From assembly GCA_020796225.1 (NCBI GenBank), contig CM036759.1, forward strand, positions 63,830,590-63,894,589: a DNA stretch of 64,000 nt, given 5' to 3'. Of the stretch, positions 48,669 through 60,139 are shown one piece after another (position 1 is the first letter of the stretch; each line of letters begins with the position of its first letter). The DNA comes from Arion vulgaris. Taxonomy: Eukaryota; Mollusca; Gastropoda; Stylommatophora; Arionidae. The translations under genes were made by a program, and so were the position numbers. The notes below the pieces were generated by a model. It made no database searches. It was given only the letters and a program-made list of their open reading frames with translations, and had not been told where the DNA came from.

Positions 48669-49174
48669 AAGAGTGCTGTTCCAGAAAAGAGGAAAAGTTA
48701 GGAATTGTCGACATAGACAAACCTAAACAAGTCCAAAGACACATGTCCCAGAATGGTAGAGAATGTTCCTTATCCTGAACGACCTAACCACAGACAGAAA
48801 GTGGCGGGATATCTGACAGGGAAGTCAAATCTTGTAATAGAAATTCCGGGTTTCTGAGGCTTGGACCAACAGTTTCCGGTAACAACACGTCAAGTGGTTT
48901 GGACTATAGATTCACCTGATCAGAGAGCAATACTTGAGAATCTAAACTGCAAGTACTTCTGAAGTAAAGAAGGCAGGGAACATTGATAATAAGAAAAGCA
49001 GGCATCCACGCAAGAATCAGCCATATCATGCGCACTGACTACGCCTGAATTCAATGCGGGAGAAAGAAAATACAAAATTTTAAAAATCCTCACCGTTTGT
49101 AGTTAGTATCAAGGACGACAGATGTCACATGCCGTTATCCATGTCCTACAGTTGCGTTTGTTAATACGTTGTCG

Positions 49175-49395
49175 CTACTGGCTGTAGTACCGCTTTTTAG
49201 GGCGGTGTAGGACAGATAGGACGAGAGCCTGAGGAATGTTATGACCGCATTGCTAGTGCAGTCGCCACGAAGCTGTTCAGGTTAGGACTTTTTATTTATG
49301 CCCACAACAGAAAAAAATCCTTGGCCTTACCGTGAATTGAATACGGATCTCTCGCATGGGAGCCACGCTTTAATCCATTCGGTCAGACGCTTCTC
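49175..49395 (-). mobile_element. SINE S4
   Basis: GTAGTACCGCTTTTTAGGGC to CATTCGGTCAGACGCTTC, full length; minus-strand head with GTATTCAATTCACGG. Confidence 0.8.
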
Positions 49396-49499
49396 TTCTT
49401 GGGAGCTGTTCATATGTAACCAGCACTAAGTGCAGTAACATATACTGCCTAAGGGTAAAGACAAAATTTAAAGAAAGATGCATATGTTTACTTTTGTTT

Positions 49500-49935
49500 G
49501 TCACGATTGATTGATTGGATCATTGCACTTCAATGAGCAACCATGTGTGTTTCGATCTCTTTCTTACACAGGAAGATCTCAACAAAAATGCAAGATCTCC
49601 GTAGCACTGGCGAGGGTCTACGATGCAATTTTGAAGATGGTGAAGAAATTTTGTAGGAATTTTATTTTTTAATATTTTAAACGAATTTTGCACAGGCAGC
49701 GGCTTTCCAGCCAAATCTTCTCGATTGTGAACTGCCATGATTTTATTTACGTGCTCAGCTTGAACACGGGACCTACGTTTTATCGTCTGTCTCCGATAGG
49801 ACTAGGAACTCAATAACAACTACACTGAAATCAGGGATCTCTGGGAAAATATCCCGATGGTTCCACGAGGGAGCGAACCAAGTACATTTTAAACTGAGAG
49901 CCAAACACTTAACCTATACGCCACAGACTCTCAAT
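49500..49935 (-). mobile_element. SINE S1, full copy
   Basis: Tail TTGATTGATTGGATCATTGC at left; minus-strand head TCTGTGGCGTATAGGTTAAG with B box GGTTCGCTCCC. Confidence 0.85.
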
Positions 49936-50029
49936 AATTTAAAAAAAACGTTTAGCTATTAATTTTCACGAATGATTAATAAGAATCATCATCACACCAC
50001 TTCAGACAGACTTATATGTGACCCGATCT

Positions 50030-50092
50030 TCAGTTCTGATGCTATAGTAGATCTTCAGTTCTGATGCTATAGTAGATCTTCAGTTCTGTTCT
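50030..50092. repeat. 25-bp tandem repeat, 2.5 copies
   Basis: CTTCAGTTCTGATGCTATAG plus TAGAT, repeated. From 50100 to 51060 there is no recognisable gene; short LINE terminal motifs (CATCGAAGGTT) occur at 50790 and 50997. Confidence 0.85.
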
Positions 50093-51069
50093 CATGCTAG
50101 CTAGATCATCTATTTTGTGATCAGACCTGCCGTCGTGGCGAAGTATGATCGTGTGTTTCCGGTCTAAACTTCGGTATCATAGCTTTTCGAAACTCGGAGC
50201 ACGGTATCGATTCAGTCTAGCATTTGTTTTTCTGTTGATATAATTATATTCACTAGCTTCGATGGTTCTCAAGTATTTCTATAACTCTCATTCCCTAATT
50301 GATGAAACAACACGTTGACACAATCGATTATCGTATGACCTCATTTCTGTACTTAGTGTGTTGTTATGATTTGTTCCCACTTCACCCCCTTCGATCAACG
50401 AAAAGCTGAGAACCGTTGGGAATACGAATTTCGTTGCGTTGTCGTGTGCGATATTGATTGAGATCAAGACCTTGTTGTCCTTGAACTTGTTTTCGTTTCT
50501 TGATGCGCGTGATGTTCTATTTATTGTAGAAAAGTACCAACTACAGATACTTATTAGGCGGGAACGTTTTTTTCCTTCGTTGTTTATTGTTTCTTAAATT
50601 TTAGAAACAGTTGTACAAGATTAGTATTGCTATTTTTAGATGTTTAACTGTCTAAGGATTCAGTTTAGACACTGATACGGGAGAAGGTCATGGGCGTGAC
50701 ACAATGCCTTACTCGCACTGGGTGAGTTGATGACATTAACCATAGTGACGCCACTGGCTTTCAGCATCCCCACCATATGCCGTCTTTACATCGAAGGTTA
50801 AATATCAAGTCAAATGCGGTATAGCTAGACAAGAGCACTATACTAGTAGCCAAAGAAGAATAGTAAACCAACAGAGAACCGGTGTCGTTAGTCGCCACTA
50901 GCTGAGAGACATACTGAGGAGGAGATCGGAGCACTTATGGACTAATTGGTTCGATGTGCAGTGATGATGATCCAACGACTAAACTTAAACTAAACATCGA
51001 AGGTTGGCTGTAGTGGGGACGTAGGAGTATGATGCTCGTTTCTCGCTCTAAATGTACTCGATTAGTTCC

Positions 51070-51470
51070 TGGAGCGATCCTGACATTTTTCCAGAGATGC
51101 CAGAGATATTACTGTAGGTGAGATCGAGTTCCGAGTCCTATCGGAGACGGATTATAAAACATAGGTCCTGTGTTCAAGTTGAGCAAGTAAATAAAAAGTT
51201 AGCAGCTGAAAACCCATAAGAGCAGTCTGCAAAGCCGCTGCCTGTGCAAAATTCGTTAGAAATAAAATCTTCAGTTCTAATGTCATAAAATTAAATTAAA
51301 ATTCCCACAAAATTTTGCACTATCTTCAAAATTACATCTGGGTCCCTCGCCGATGCTACTGCATTCATGCACTATCGTTAAGATATTCCTGCGTAAGAAC
51401 GAGATAGGATCACAAGTGACTATTCCCTAAAATGCAGGGATAATGATCCTATCAATCGATCGATTTAGAG
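51070..51470 (+). mobile_element. SINE S1
   Basis: ACTGTAGGTGAGATCGAGTT, CCTATCGGAGACGG and a tail ATCAATCGATCGAT. The head is weak. Confidence 0.8.
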
Positions 51471-51669
51471 CAAATTCTGATCTTTGTCGTTAATGACATA
51501 ATCTAATGATTGTTGTCCGTTTCTTAAACCCAAAGCATGCCACCTGAGATAGTAAAAGTTTCAACTGGACATGCGACCCACAGTAGTGGGAGAGGTCCAT
51601 CGATCCAACAGATCTCATTATTTCTTCTCATTTTCAGTAAACAGATAACCAAAACTGGAGAACAAATGC

Positions 51670-51870
51670 CGCCCAACAGTAGCAGATAAATATAAACTAG
51701 TCCAACAGTAGCCGATAAATATAAACTAGCCCAATAATAGCCGATAAATATAAACTAGCCCAATAGTAGCCGATAAATATAAACTAGTCCAACAGTAGCC
51801 GATAAATATAAACTAGCCCAACAATAATGGATACATATAAACTAGCCCAACAATAGTGGATAAGTATAAA
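51670..51870. repeat. Minisatellite, about 32-bp unit, about 6 copies
   Basis: The unit has AGTAGCCGATAAATATAAAC then TAG.CCAACA. From 51870 to 52545 no supported feature. Confidence 0.9.
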
Positions 51871-52549
51871 TATGTACCAAACCCCCCAAAAAGACACAAC
51901 TAAATAGTAACAATTTCATGCAGAACTGGTCGCAATCTAGCCCAAATAAGCGGAAGTAAATCCTCGCATCTAGCAGCACTACTACCACACATACACCTTT
52001 CTGCACTCTTGTTAAGTTCGTACACAGCTATAACAGTACGCCACTCGTTCTTCAAGGTCATACTTTCTTTCCCTTCATAACATCCCGCAGCCCGTACATA
52101 TGTACCCACCCATCAAGTTAATGATATTTATGACCTTGCATAGTATTGAATTTTTTTTTTTTTTAAACTCAACTATCTATAATCGTAATAATCTAAAGAT
52201 GAACACACTCTCGGCATATCAATGCATGTAAACACGACATCGCCTCGTCGTCTGCTACTGCTCAATCCATATCTTTCACGAGTGTATTTCTGGACTAAAA
52301 CACAAAACGAAACGAATCCAAACGACACGAAATTGATTACGAATATTGCTGTATAATCGGGGCATAGTCCTATTTGCAATTGGGTCAAGTGGGTTTATGG
52401 CGCAGGACAGCCTAATATTTTGTTGTCGTAAATGTGACTGACATACTGAAACACGAAGCTAGTAAGGCAGTGTTTAATCATTTAATCATATGCCGTCTCC
52501 GCATCGAGGATTGGTTGTAATAAAAAAAACCAGTAAAAAGTATTTTTTA

Positions 52550-52690
52550 AAAACTGTAGTTACTGTATTTAGTACCGCTTTTAGGGCGCTGTAGGACATG
52601 TGGGACGAGAGCCTGAGGAATTTAATGGCCGCATGGCTAGTACAGTCACCGCGAAGCTGTTCATGTTAGAATTCTTCATTTAAAAATACA
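52550..52690 (-). mobile_element. SINE S4, head missing
   Basis: AGTACCGCTTTTAGGGCGC to GCTGTTCATGTTAGAATT; cut off by the adjoining S2. Confidence 0.7.
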
Positions 52691-52935
52691 TAGAAAACCT
52701 TTTTATATCTCGAGGTATATTGTGTAATACAGTGTTAGGTCTGTATTTGTATTGATAGTCGGCACACGATGAGTGATGTAGTCAACATTACGTCAGCCGC
52801 CTTTACTTCTCAGTGCTTTTCCTGGTACCCAATTGAGGATGAGAGTCGTCACGGTCGGAAAATATTCCACGCCCACTGTTGAATTGAACCTGTACTCTTA
52901 GCCTAAGTAGCGAGTTCACTTACAACTACGCTACC
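52690..52935 (-). mobile_element. SINE S2, full copy
   Basis: The minus strand reads from AGCGTAGTTGTAAGTGA, via B box AGGTTCAATTCAAC, to the terminal AATACAGTGTTAGG phrase. Confidence 0.8.
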
Positions 52936-53604
52936 TACCTACCTACCTACCACCACCACCTACCACCACCCACCCACCCACCCACCTACCCACCCACCCA
53001 CCCACATGCCCACCCACCCACCCACCCACCTGCCCACCTGCCTCACCCACCTGCCTGCCTGCCTGCCACCCACCTACTCTGCCTGCCTGCCTGCCTACCA
53101 CCCACCTACCTACCACCTGCCTCACCTGCTTGCCTGCCTTCCCACCTACATACCTGCCTGCCTACCACCACCTGCCAGATTACATACTTACCTACCTACA
53201 TGCCTGCCTACCTACCTACATATTTACATACCCTACCTACCACCTACCTGCCTACCTACTTACCTGCCTCCCTACATACCTGCCTAACTACCTCACCTAC
53301 CTACACATGCCTGCCTATCTACCTACATATCTACCTTTATACCACCTACCCACCCACATACCTACCTTCCTACCTACCTACCACATGCATGCCTACCTAC
53401 ATCTACCTACCCACCTACATACCTACCTTCCTACCTACCTACATGCATGCCTACCTACATCTACCTACCTACCTACATACATACCCACCTACCTACCTAC
53501 CTACCTACCTATCTATTTAATATCTACTTACATATCTACCTACCTACATATTTACCTGTCTACCTACCTACATATCTACCTACGTATCTACCTACCTACA
53601 TAAT
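52928..53604. repeat. Tetranucleotide microsatellite, (CCTA/CCTG/CCCA)n, about 675 bp
   Basis: Begins at the 5' end of S2 (GCTACCTACCTACC) and stops at the TGATTGAT tail of S1. The left third is rich in CCCA and CCTG, the right in CCTACATA. Confidence 0.95.
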
Positions 53605-53605
53605 G

Positions 53606-54045
53606 ATTGATTGATTGATAGGACTATTATTATTGCACTTCGGTAAGTAACCATGTGTGTTTCAATCTATATCTTACACAGGAAGATCACAGCTGCAGTG
53701 CACGAACTCCGTAGCACCGGTGAGGGTCCCTGATGTAATTTTGAAGATGGTGAAGATATTTTTGTAGGAATTTAAAAATATATATTTTAAAACAAATTTT
53801 GCCGGGCAGCGCTTGCCAGCCTGCTCTTCTCGATTTTGAACTGTAAAGGGTTATTTTTCGTGCTCAAATTGAACACGAGACCTACGTTTTATCCTCCGTC
53901 TCCGATAGGACTACTAACTCGATTTCACCTACACTGAGATCAGGAATCTCTGGAAGAATATCCCGATGGCTCCACGAGGAAGCGAACCGAGAGTATCTTT
54001 GGAACGAGAAGCGAACACGTAAGCTCTACACCACAGAGACATTCT
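53606..54045 (-). mobile_element. SINE S1, full copy
   Basis: Tail TGATTGATTGATTGATAGGA at left; minus-strand head GTCTCTGTGGTGTAGAGCTT with B box CGGTTCGCTTCC. Confidence 0.85.
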
Positions 54046-54059
54046 CAGTTGGACATACT

Positions 54060-54365
54060 TTGAGAAGAAATGTCTGGTCAACCACTAGTAACAACTGTTA
54101 TAAGAAGGAGAAGATGTCTGGTCAACCACTAGTAACAACTGTTATAAGAAGGAGAAGATGTCTGGTCAACCACTAGTAACAACTGTTATAAGAAGGAGAA
54201 GATGTCTGGTCAACCACTAGTAACAACTGTTATAAGAAGGAGAAGATGTCTGGTCAACCACTAGTAACAACTGTTATAAGAAGGAGAAGATGTCTGGTCA
54301 ACCACTAGTAACAACTGTTATAAGAAGGAGATGTCTGGTCAACCACTAGTAACAACTGTTATAAG
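54060..54365. repeat. Minisatellite, 44-bp unit, 7 copies, derived from LINE L-D coding sequence
   Basis: Each unit encodes MSGQPLVTTVIRRR, the same residues found once in L-D at 32100. The last unit runs straight into the rest of an L-D fragment. The sixth unit is shortened by 6 bp. Confidence 0.95.
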
Positions 54366-54725
54366 AAGGAGAAGATGGAGATATGTTGGACACACCTGGA
54401 GAAGAAATGATCAAAGAATTTCAAAGCAGGCATTGAAGTGGGATGCAGATGGTTCAAGAAAGAGAGTACGACCTAAGGAGGTCCGGAAACGAACTTTGTT
54501 GAGAGGGACAAGAAATGTCGGTCTCTTCCATGGAGGACATTGAACGAGTATCCCATGATAGAGCGGTATGGAGAAATTGCTTGCGACGTATAATGCAGTA
54601 CGAGATGAATTATAATTATTATTATATGTTTATATTGACAATAATACACGGGGTTATGACAAGAGAGGAATATATTCAAAGAACCGACGAGTTTCGCTTG
54701 GGTCGGATAGATATGAAAAAATAGT
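54331..54725 (+). mobile_element. LINE L-D 3' end
   Basis: RRRRWRYVGHTWRRNDQRIS then QALKWDADGSRKRVRP, followed by TTCCATGGAGGACATTGAAC of the 3' region. A CT microsatellite lies further on at 54895-54921; otherwise 54730-55295 holds nothing I can name. Confidence 0.75.
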
Positions 54726-55296
54726 TCTGTTTTTCTGGTAAACATTACGAACACGAAGTGTGCGCTTATTTACGTCGCTAGTTTATTAACTATGGCACCC
54801 CGACCTTGAAAACTGTGGCCGTACATAAACATGTTTTGCAAGCTGCAATAACATTACGCGCGCAGTACCACACCCGGTGGCTATCCGCGCGCTCTGCCTC
54901 TCTCTCTCTCTCTCTCTCTCTACTCCTCATCTTGTGTAATTTCGTTCTTTCAAAGCAATAATTTCTTTCCTTCACGTCCGCCGGAATTCAATCCTTCTAG
55001 ACTTCCGGAAAATGCCAGCCATTTTGTAATTCGAACAAACACAAATTAAGATGTATTACTGAATTATTTTTAGGATTGTTTGTGGAGCTACGGAGTTCGT
55101 GCTTTGTGTAACACACACTTTTTCTGCCAACATGTACGGAGTCATATGGGGAAACACGTTGATAGGAAGTGAAATCTTCGCCTTTTGATCCTTTACACTG
55201 AATTATTTATAAAAAAATCAGACCAGATGAGGTATCATCTTCACACTATTCATAGGCTGCGATCACACTTCAACATGTCTTTGGTGCGTCCTGTCA

Positions 55297-55655
55297 CAGC
55301 CAGGCTCTAGCACAGGCCAGAGAACTGGCCAGGTATTCCCTGACCTAGATAAGAAAAGGGATCTGGAAAATACAGATGTTTGATAGAACACTGCAAGCTT
55401 TTTGCAATTTTACTCAATTCTGTGAGTCTATCGTTATTTATTGGTGAAAAATATTTATAATATTGATATTCCTTATTGTTAAACTTAACTTGTTGAATAA
55501 TATAACTTCGAGTTAGCATTTTGTGTTGATTTTAAAATGAATTCGTCTATATACACCAATACTGGAATGCGAGGTCACGTGGTGTAGTTGGGGTCTGATT
55601 TCCACAATTCTTACCTGAGCCCGAAGGCCCAGTAGTTTATAGTTGGCTCTGGTCC
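55297..55655. repeat. Dispersed repeat D4, copy 2
   Basis: Same orientation as 40326-40687 and alignable without large gaps. Confidence 0.8.
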
Positions 55656-55709
55656 TGTCAAATAGGCCTTCCGGACTCGTTTCGATTTTAAGTCGGTCAA
55701 TATAAAATA

Positions 55710-55965
55710 ATGATTGATTGATTGATTGATAGGACCATCATCATTGTACTGCGGTGAATAACCATGTGTGATCCTATTTCTTTCTTACGAATAAAGATCT
55801 CGGCAGCAGTGCACGATCTCCGTAGCATCTGCGAGGGTTCCAGATGTAATTTTGAAGGTTGTGAACATTCTTGTGTGAATTAAAAAAAATATTTTAATAA
55901 AATTACTTTTGCCCGAACAGCGCATTTGCAGCCTAATCTTATAATTTTCAACTGCCAAGGGTTCT
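55710..55965 (-). mobile_element. SINE S1, 3' part
   Basis: Tail TGATTGATTGATTGATAGGA at left; the element breaks off after AACTGCCAAGGGTTCT. Confidence 0.75.
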
Positions 55966-56024
55966 CACATGCTGAAGATGAAAGTGCTGGTTCTCTTTTT
56001 ATTTCTCCTTCTTTCAGCGTTTTC

Positions 56025-56460
56025 AGACATCGATTTGTATACCTTTAAGGTAGTTGTCAACTGGAGTCCGTGCACATCTCCATATAGCTTGTCTTGGACT
56101 GACATCGATTTGTATACCTTTAAGGTAGTTAGTGGTCAACCGGAGTCCATGTACATCTCCATATAGCTTGTCTTGGACTGACATCGATTTGTATACCTTT
56201 AAAGTAGTTAGTGGTCAACTGGAGTCCGTGCACATCTCCATATAGCTTGTCTTGGACTGATATAGGGATTTCCCATGTTTTCTTTCTGTTCACTGTATGT
56301 AGGACATTCTTGCAGTATGTGTGTCTCTGTCAACTTGTTGGTGCCACATGTGTATATGTCAGAGAGGCCTATTTTGTACTTGTTAAACAGATGGTATATC
56401 AGCTTATTGTGTCCTGTTCGTAGATGAAAAATGCCAACCTGTTCTTCTTTGAGTTGGTGG
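56025..56460 (-). mobile_element. LINE L-G tail with 3 tandem units
   Basis: Minus strand: LRTGHNKLIYHLFNKYKIG then a cysteine segment (Y-T-C-G-T-N), the region after RNase H. Its end, about 79 bp containing ACATCGATTTGTATACCTTT, is present three times at 56025-56260. Confidence 0.65.
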
Positions 56461-56464
56461 TATA

Positions 56465-56697
56465 AACTGTCGATACTATCTGTAGTAGCACTTTTTAGGC
56501 AGCGTATGACAAGTGGTACGAGAGTGTGAGGAATTTAATGTCCGCATGGCTAGTACAGTCGCCGCAAAGCTGTTCATGTTAAGAATTTTCATTTATGCCC
56601 ACAACAGAAAAAAATCCTTGGCATTACCGTGACTTGAACACGGGTCTCTCGCATGGGAGCCGTGCTCTAATCTATTCAGCCAGACGCTCCTTGGTGG
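56465..56697 (-). mobile_element. SINE S4
   Basis: Minus strand from GTCTGGCTGAATAGATTAGA (A box) via GTGTTCAAGTCACGG (B box) to the terminal TAAAAAGTGCTACTACAG. Confidence 0.85.
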
Positions 56698-57545
56698 TAT
56701 GCATTTCCATTCAACCAGACGTTCCTTGGTGGTATGCATTTCCATTCGACCAGACGCTCCTTGGTGGTATGCATTTCCATTCGGCCAGACGCTCCTTGGT
56801 GGTATGCATTTCCATTCGGCCAGACGCTCCTTGGTGGTATGCATTTCCATTCGACCAGACGCTCCTTGGTGGTATGCATTTCCATTCGACCAGACGCTCC
56901 TTGGTGGTATGCATTTCCATTCAGCCAGACGCTCCTTGGTGGTATGCATTTCCATTCGGCCAGACGCTCCTTGGTGGTATGCATTTCCATTCGACCAGAC
57001 GCTCCTTGGTGGTATGCATTTCCATTCGGCCAGACGCTCCTTGGTGGTATGCATTTCCATTCGGCCAGACGCTTCTTGGTGGTATGCATTTCCATTCGAC
57101 CAGACGCTCCTTGGTGGTATGCATTTCCATTCGACCAGACGCTCCTTGGTGGTATGCATTTCCATTCAGCCAGACGCTCCTTGGTGGTATGCATTTCCAT
57201 TCGACCAGACGCTCCTTGGTGGTATGCATTTCCATTCAGCCAGACGCTCCTTGGTGGTATGCATTTCCATTCGGCCAGACGCTCCTTGGTGGTATGCATT
57301 TCCATTCGGCCAGACGCTCCTTGGTGGTATGCATTTCCATTCGACCAGACGCTCCTTGGTGGTATGCATTTCCATTCGGCCAGACGCTCCTTGGTGGTAT
57401 GCATTTCCATTCGGCCAGACGCTCCTTGGTGGTATGCATTTCCATTCAGCCAGACGCTCCTTGGTGGTATGCATTTCCATTCGGCCAGACGCTCCTTGGT
57501 GGTATGCATTTCCATTCAGCCAGACGCTCCTTGGTGGTATGCATC
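56690..57545. repeat. Minisatellite, 35-bp unit, about 24 copies, grown from the S4 head
   Basis: Unit: CCAGACGCTCCTTGGTGGTA then TGCATTTCCATTCGG. The part CATTCGGCCAGACGC is the first 14 or so bases of S4; the rest is its former 5' flank. Variation is confined almost wholly to one two-base position (GG, GA or AG). All frames are open on both strands, giving long spurious frames. Confidence 0.95.
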
Positions 57546-57849
57546 ATTTTTGTCATGACCTGGGTGATCTCTCACCTATGTCCCATCTTGTAGGACATTT
57601 TTATCCGTACTTTTGTTTCTCATATGTCATACTCTAGATCTCCATCAAGTTTCTTGACACCAATGATCCTCTAGATCAGTGTTTCCCAAACTGGAGCCCG
57701 CGAGGTACTCACATGGGGTTCTCAAGCACTTGAAGAAGTGTTATGACATTTGACATTTCAAACAGAAAAATAAAATACATTAAAAAAAATTTGTATAAAA
57801 ACAGTATTAAACTAGTTCCCCTGCGAAATCAAGGGACTCGGGCCCTACC

Positions 57850-58210
57850 GGTTCGTTCCCCATGTGGCGCGATCGGAATAGCTTTCCATAGTGAGTGTAG
57901 GTGAGGTCGAGTTCCTAGTCCTATCGGAGACGGATGATATAACGTAGGTCTCGTATTCAAGTTGATCACGTAAAAGAACACGTGACAGTTGAAAATTTAA
58001 GAGTAAGCTGCAAAGCCGTTGCCCGGGAAAAATTAATTAAAAGCAAGAAAATAAAATGTGTACACACATTTTAACCACCTTCACGTACCCTCGCCGGTGC
58101 TACAAAGCTCGTGCAATGTCGCTGAGATTTTCCTGTGTAATAAAAGGTCGAAACACACATGGATATCTCTCAAAGTGCAATGAAGTTGGTCATATCAATC
58201 AATCTGTATC
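57850..58210 (+). mobile_element. SINE S1
   Basis: B-box-like GGTTCGTTCCCC, then GAGTGTAGGTGAGGTCGAG, CCTATCGGAGACGG and a tail ATCAATCAATCT. Confidence 0.8.
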
Positions 58211-58282
58211 TGGAGACAAAGTAATGAACAGACGGTATTGATCTCTTAGTGTGGGAGATATATTGAATTCATGTCAAATATA

Positions 58283-58365
58283 GAAGATGTGTGGGCGTCT
58301 GTAGCTTAGAGGTAGTGAGCTCGATCACAACTCAGGAGTACCTGGTACAAACTCCGTGTCGGGCA
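58283..58365 (+). mobile_element. tRNA-derived SINE head, family S3
   Basis: GTCTGTAGCTTAGAGGTAGT (A box) and CTGGTACAAACTCCG (B box). No body follows; a GATA/GACA microsatellite takes over at about 58395. Confidence 0.6.
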
Positions 58366-58394
58366 GTTTGGAACACATTTGTTCCCGTGGATGG

Positions 58395-58560
58395 ATAGAT
58401 ATATAGATAGTTAAATAGAAATATATAAATAGGCATTGGCAGATAGATATATAGATAGAGAGACAGACAGACAGACAAGCAGGCAGACAGACAGACATAT
58501 ATATAGATAGACATATAGATAGGCGGACGGACGGACAAACAGACAAACAGACAGACAGAT
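58395..58560. repeat. GATA/GACA microsatellite
   Basis: Imperfect GATA, then GACA, then GACG runs, about 165 bp, immediately left of an L-B end. Confidence 0.9.
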
Positions 58561-58561
58561 C

Positions 58562-58850
58562 AATCAAGTGTCATGCCTGCCGGCGTAGGCGATCATGTCT
58601 CTCCCCAACTCTTCTTGTCTGGTGCATGTAATCAGTTCTGACGTCGATCTTGTGTCGAGCCATGATGTCAGGCTATCCAACATCTTCTCCCTCAGTCTTC
58701 TACGATCTCTCCTTCCCTGAATTGTACATGTTGTCACCAAATATTCTAAACCTTCTCTTCGCATTATATGCCCAAAGAACCTTGATTGTCGGATTCTTAT
58801 TCTTTTGATAAGGTTTCTTTGTGTGCAGGCCTGAATTAAAATCTCATTTG
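58562..58850 (-). mobile_element. LINE L-B 3' end
   Basis: Minus strand: MRREGLEYLVTTCTIQGRRD then LDSLTSWLDTRSTSELITC and MIAYAGRHDT. Open throughout, so fairly young. Confidence 0.8.
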
Positions 58851-58892
58851 TTTTCCTCGCTGTCCATGGAGTTTTCAGTATTCTTCTATAAA

Positions 58893-58972
58893 ACCACGCC
58901 CACTGTGTAGTTGAACCCGCACCACTAGCTTAAGAAGCGAGATCACTAATACCTACGCTACTGCGGCTCTCA
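58893..58972 (-). mobile_element. SINE S2 head fragment
   Basis: CCACTGTGTAGTTGAACCCG and AAGAAGCGAGATCACTAATA match the inverse head of S2 at 52880. Confidence 0.6.
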
Positions 58973-59124
58973 TAAGTAGACAGTACATACTTCATTGTAT
59001 GGCTCAAATTGAACAAGAGTGCAAGTTTGCATTCCATTGAGAATTAGAATTTTAAAAAAAATTACTTAAAATAGCTCAATAAGTGGCGCATGGATAATTT
59101 AATTGGGAACAGCTTGATCTAACT

Positions 59125-59415
59125 ACAGTAGACGCCTGAGTGGTTACTGGGCCCAGTTTTGGGGTGTAAAGAATAACACCACTGTTACCAGCCACGCATG
59201 TCGTAAGAGGCGCCTTGGGAAGTTTGGCTGAAATCGGATGTACATGTCCTAAACGTATAGAAGTCTATGCGTTTAGGGGCCTACCAAACCAATGTGCAAC
59301 GTACACACGTTCTTGGCAAAGATCAAACATATCACAAAGAGTGATTAAAATTGGTCGTAACGAGAACGCAAGAGAGAGAAAATTGGTTGTAAAGAACGAA
59401 CGCAAAGAAGAAGAA
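59125..59415 (+). mobile_element. Retroposon D1 (27190-type head)
   Basis: ACGCCTGAGTGGTTACTGGG, ATGTCGTAAGAGGCG, CACAAAGAGTGATTAAAATT, GAA-rich end. GACTAAG is lost from the core. Confidence 0.75.
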
Positions 59416-59590
59416 GACTACAGTACAGGGGCAACTGAAAACTGAGATAGTGTGGTGGTTAATATACTTACTTTGTAGGTACATGGATCCCGGGAACAGC
59501 TTGATCTAACTACAGTAGAGGGGCAACTGAAAACCGAGATAGTGTGGTGGTTAATGTACTTATTTTGTAGGTGCATGGTTCAAGTATCTC
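59415..59590. repeat. About 100-bp tandem duplication with SINE-like head
   Basis: GGGGCAACTGAAAACTGAGA to TTGTAGGTACATGG is repeated at 59520-59580; the second copy adds a GGTTCAAGTATC B box. GAACAGCTTGATCTAACTAC occurs both here and at 59100, left of D1. Confidence 0.75.
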
Positions 59591-60110
59591 CTTCTTCTTC
59601 TTTTGGTCATCACACTGCTACCGGGTTGTTGCCCAGTGTCGAGGTTTTCTGTTTTTTGTTTCTGGTGGCTTGGGGGATAGTTATTTTTGCTCTTTTTCAG
59701 GATTCTGCTGTGCCATCTAACCATCTTTTTGTGGTCTTCCTCTTGCCTTCTTTCCTGATGTTCTGTTGTAGAAGACTGTATACTGTGGAGTTGAGATGCA
59801 TTCTTATTAAGTGGCCAAATCACTTCATTCTTTGTTTCTCAATGTAATTCAAGCAAAGTTTTGTGTCAACTTTCTTTCTTATGCTGATGTTGGTGACTCT
59901 GTCTTTTCTGGTATTGTTGGTAACTTTTCGTAGGCAACGTATTTCACGTGCAGTTTTTTTTTTTTTTGCGACTGTCCTTTGCTCACTGTCCATGTTTGAC
60001 GCTGTTAACACAAAGTAGGTATGAAAATGCCGTTGATCATCTGTTGTTTAGCTGTCAGTGAGATTTTGGGTGCCTTAACAATGGAGGTAGCTGGTCCAAG
60101 TTTCAACTCG
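59590..60110 (-). mobile_element. LINE L-E fragment
   Basis: Collinear with 12640-13190. Minus-strand peptide pieces read TEHQERRQEEDHKKM and HRATPG-like with stops. Confidence 0.6.
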
Positions 60111-60139
60111 CTCAAATGGATTAGGATTATTTTAAACAG

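Noticed and set aside
53006..53603. Leu/Pro/Thr/Tyr-rich open frames
   Set aside because: Pure translation of a CCTA-type microsatellite.
56595..57637. Frames of 270-330 codons on both strands
   Set aside because: They are the 35-bp minisatellite read in different frames; the unit happens to have no stop on either strand.
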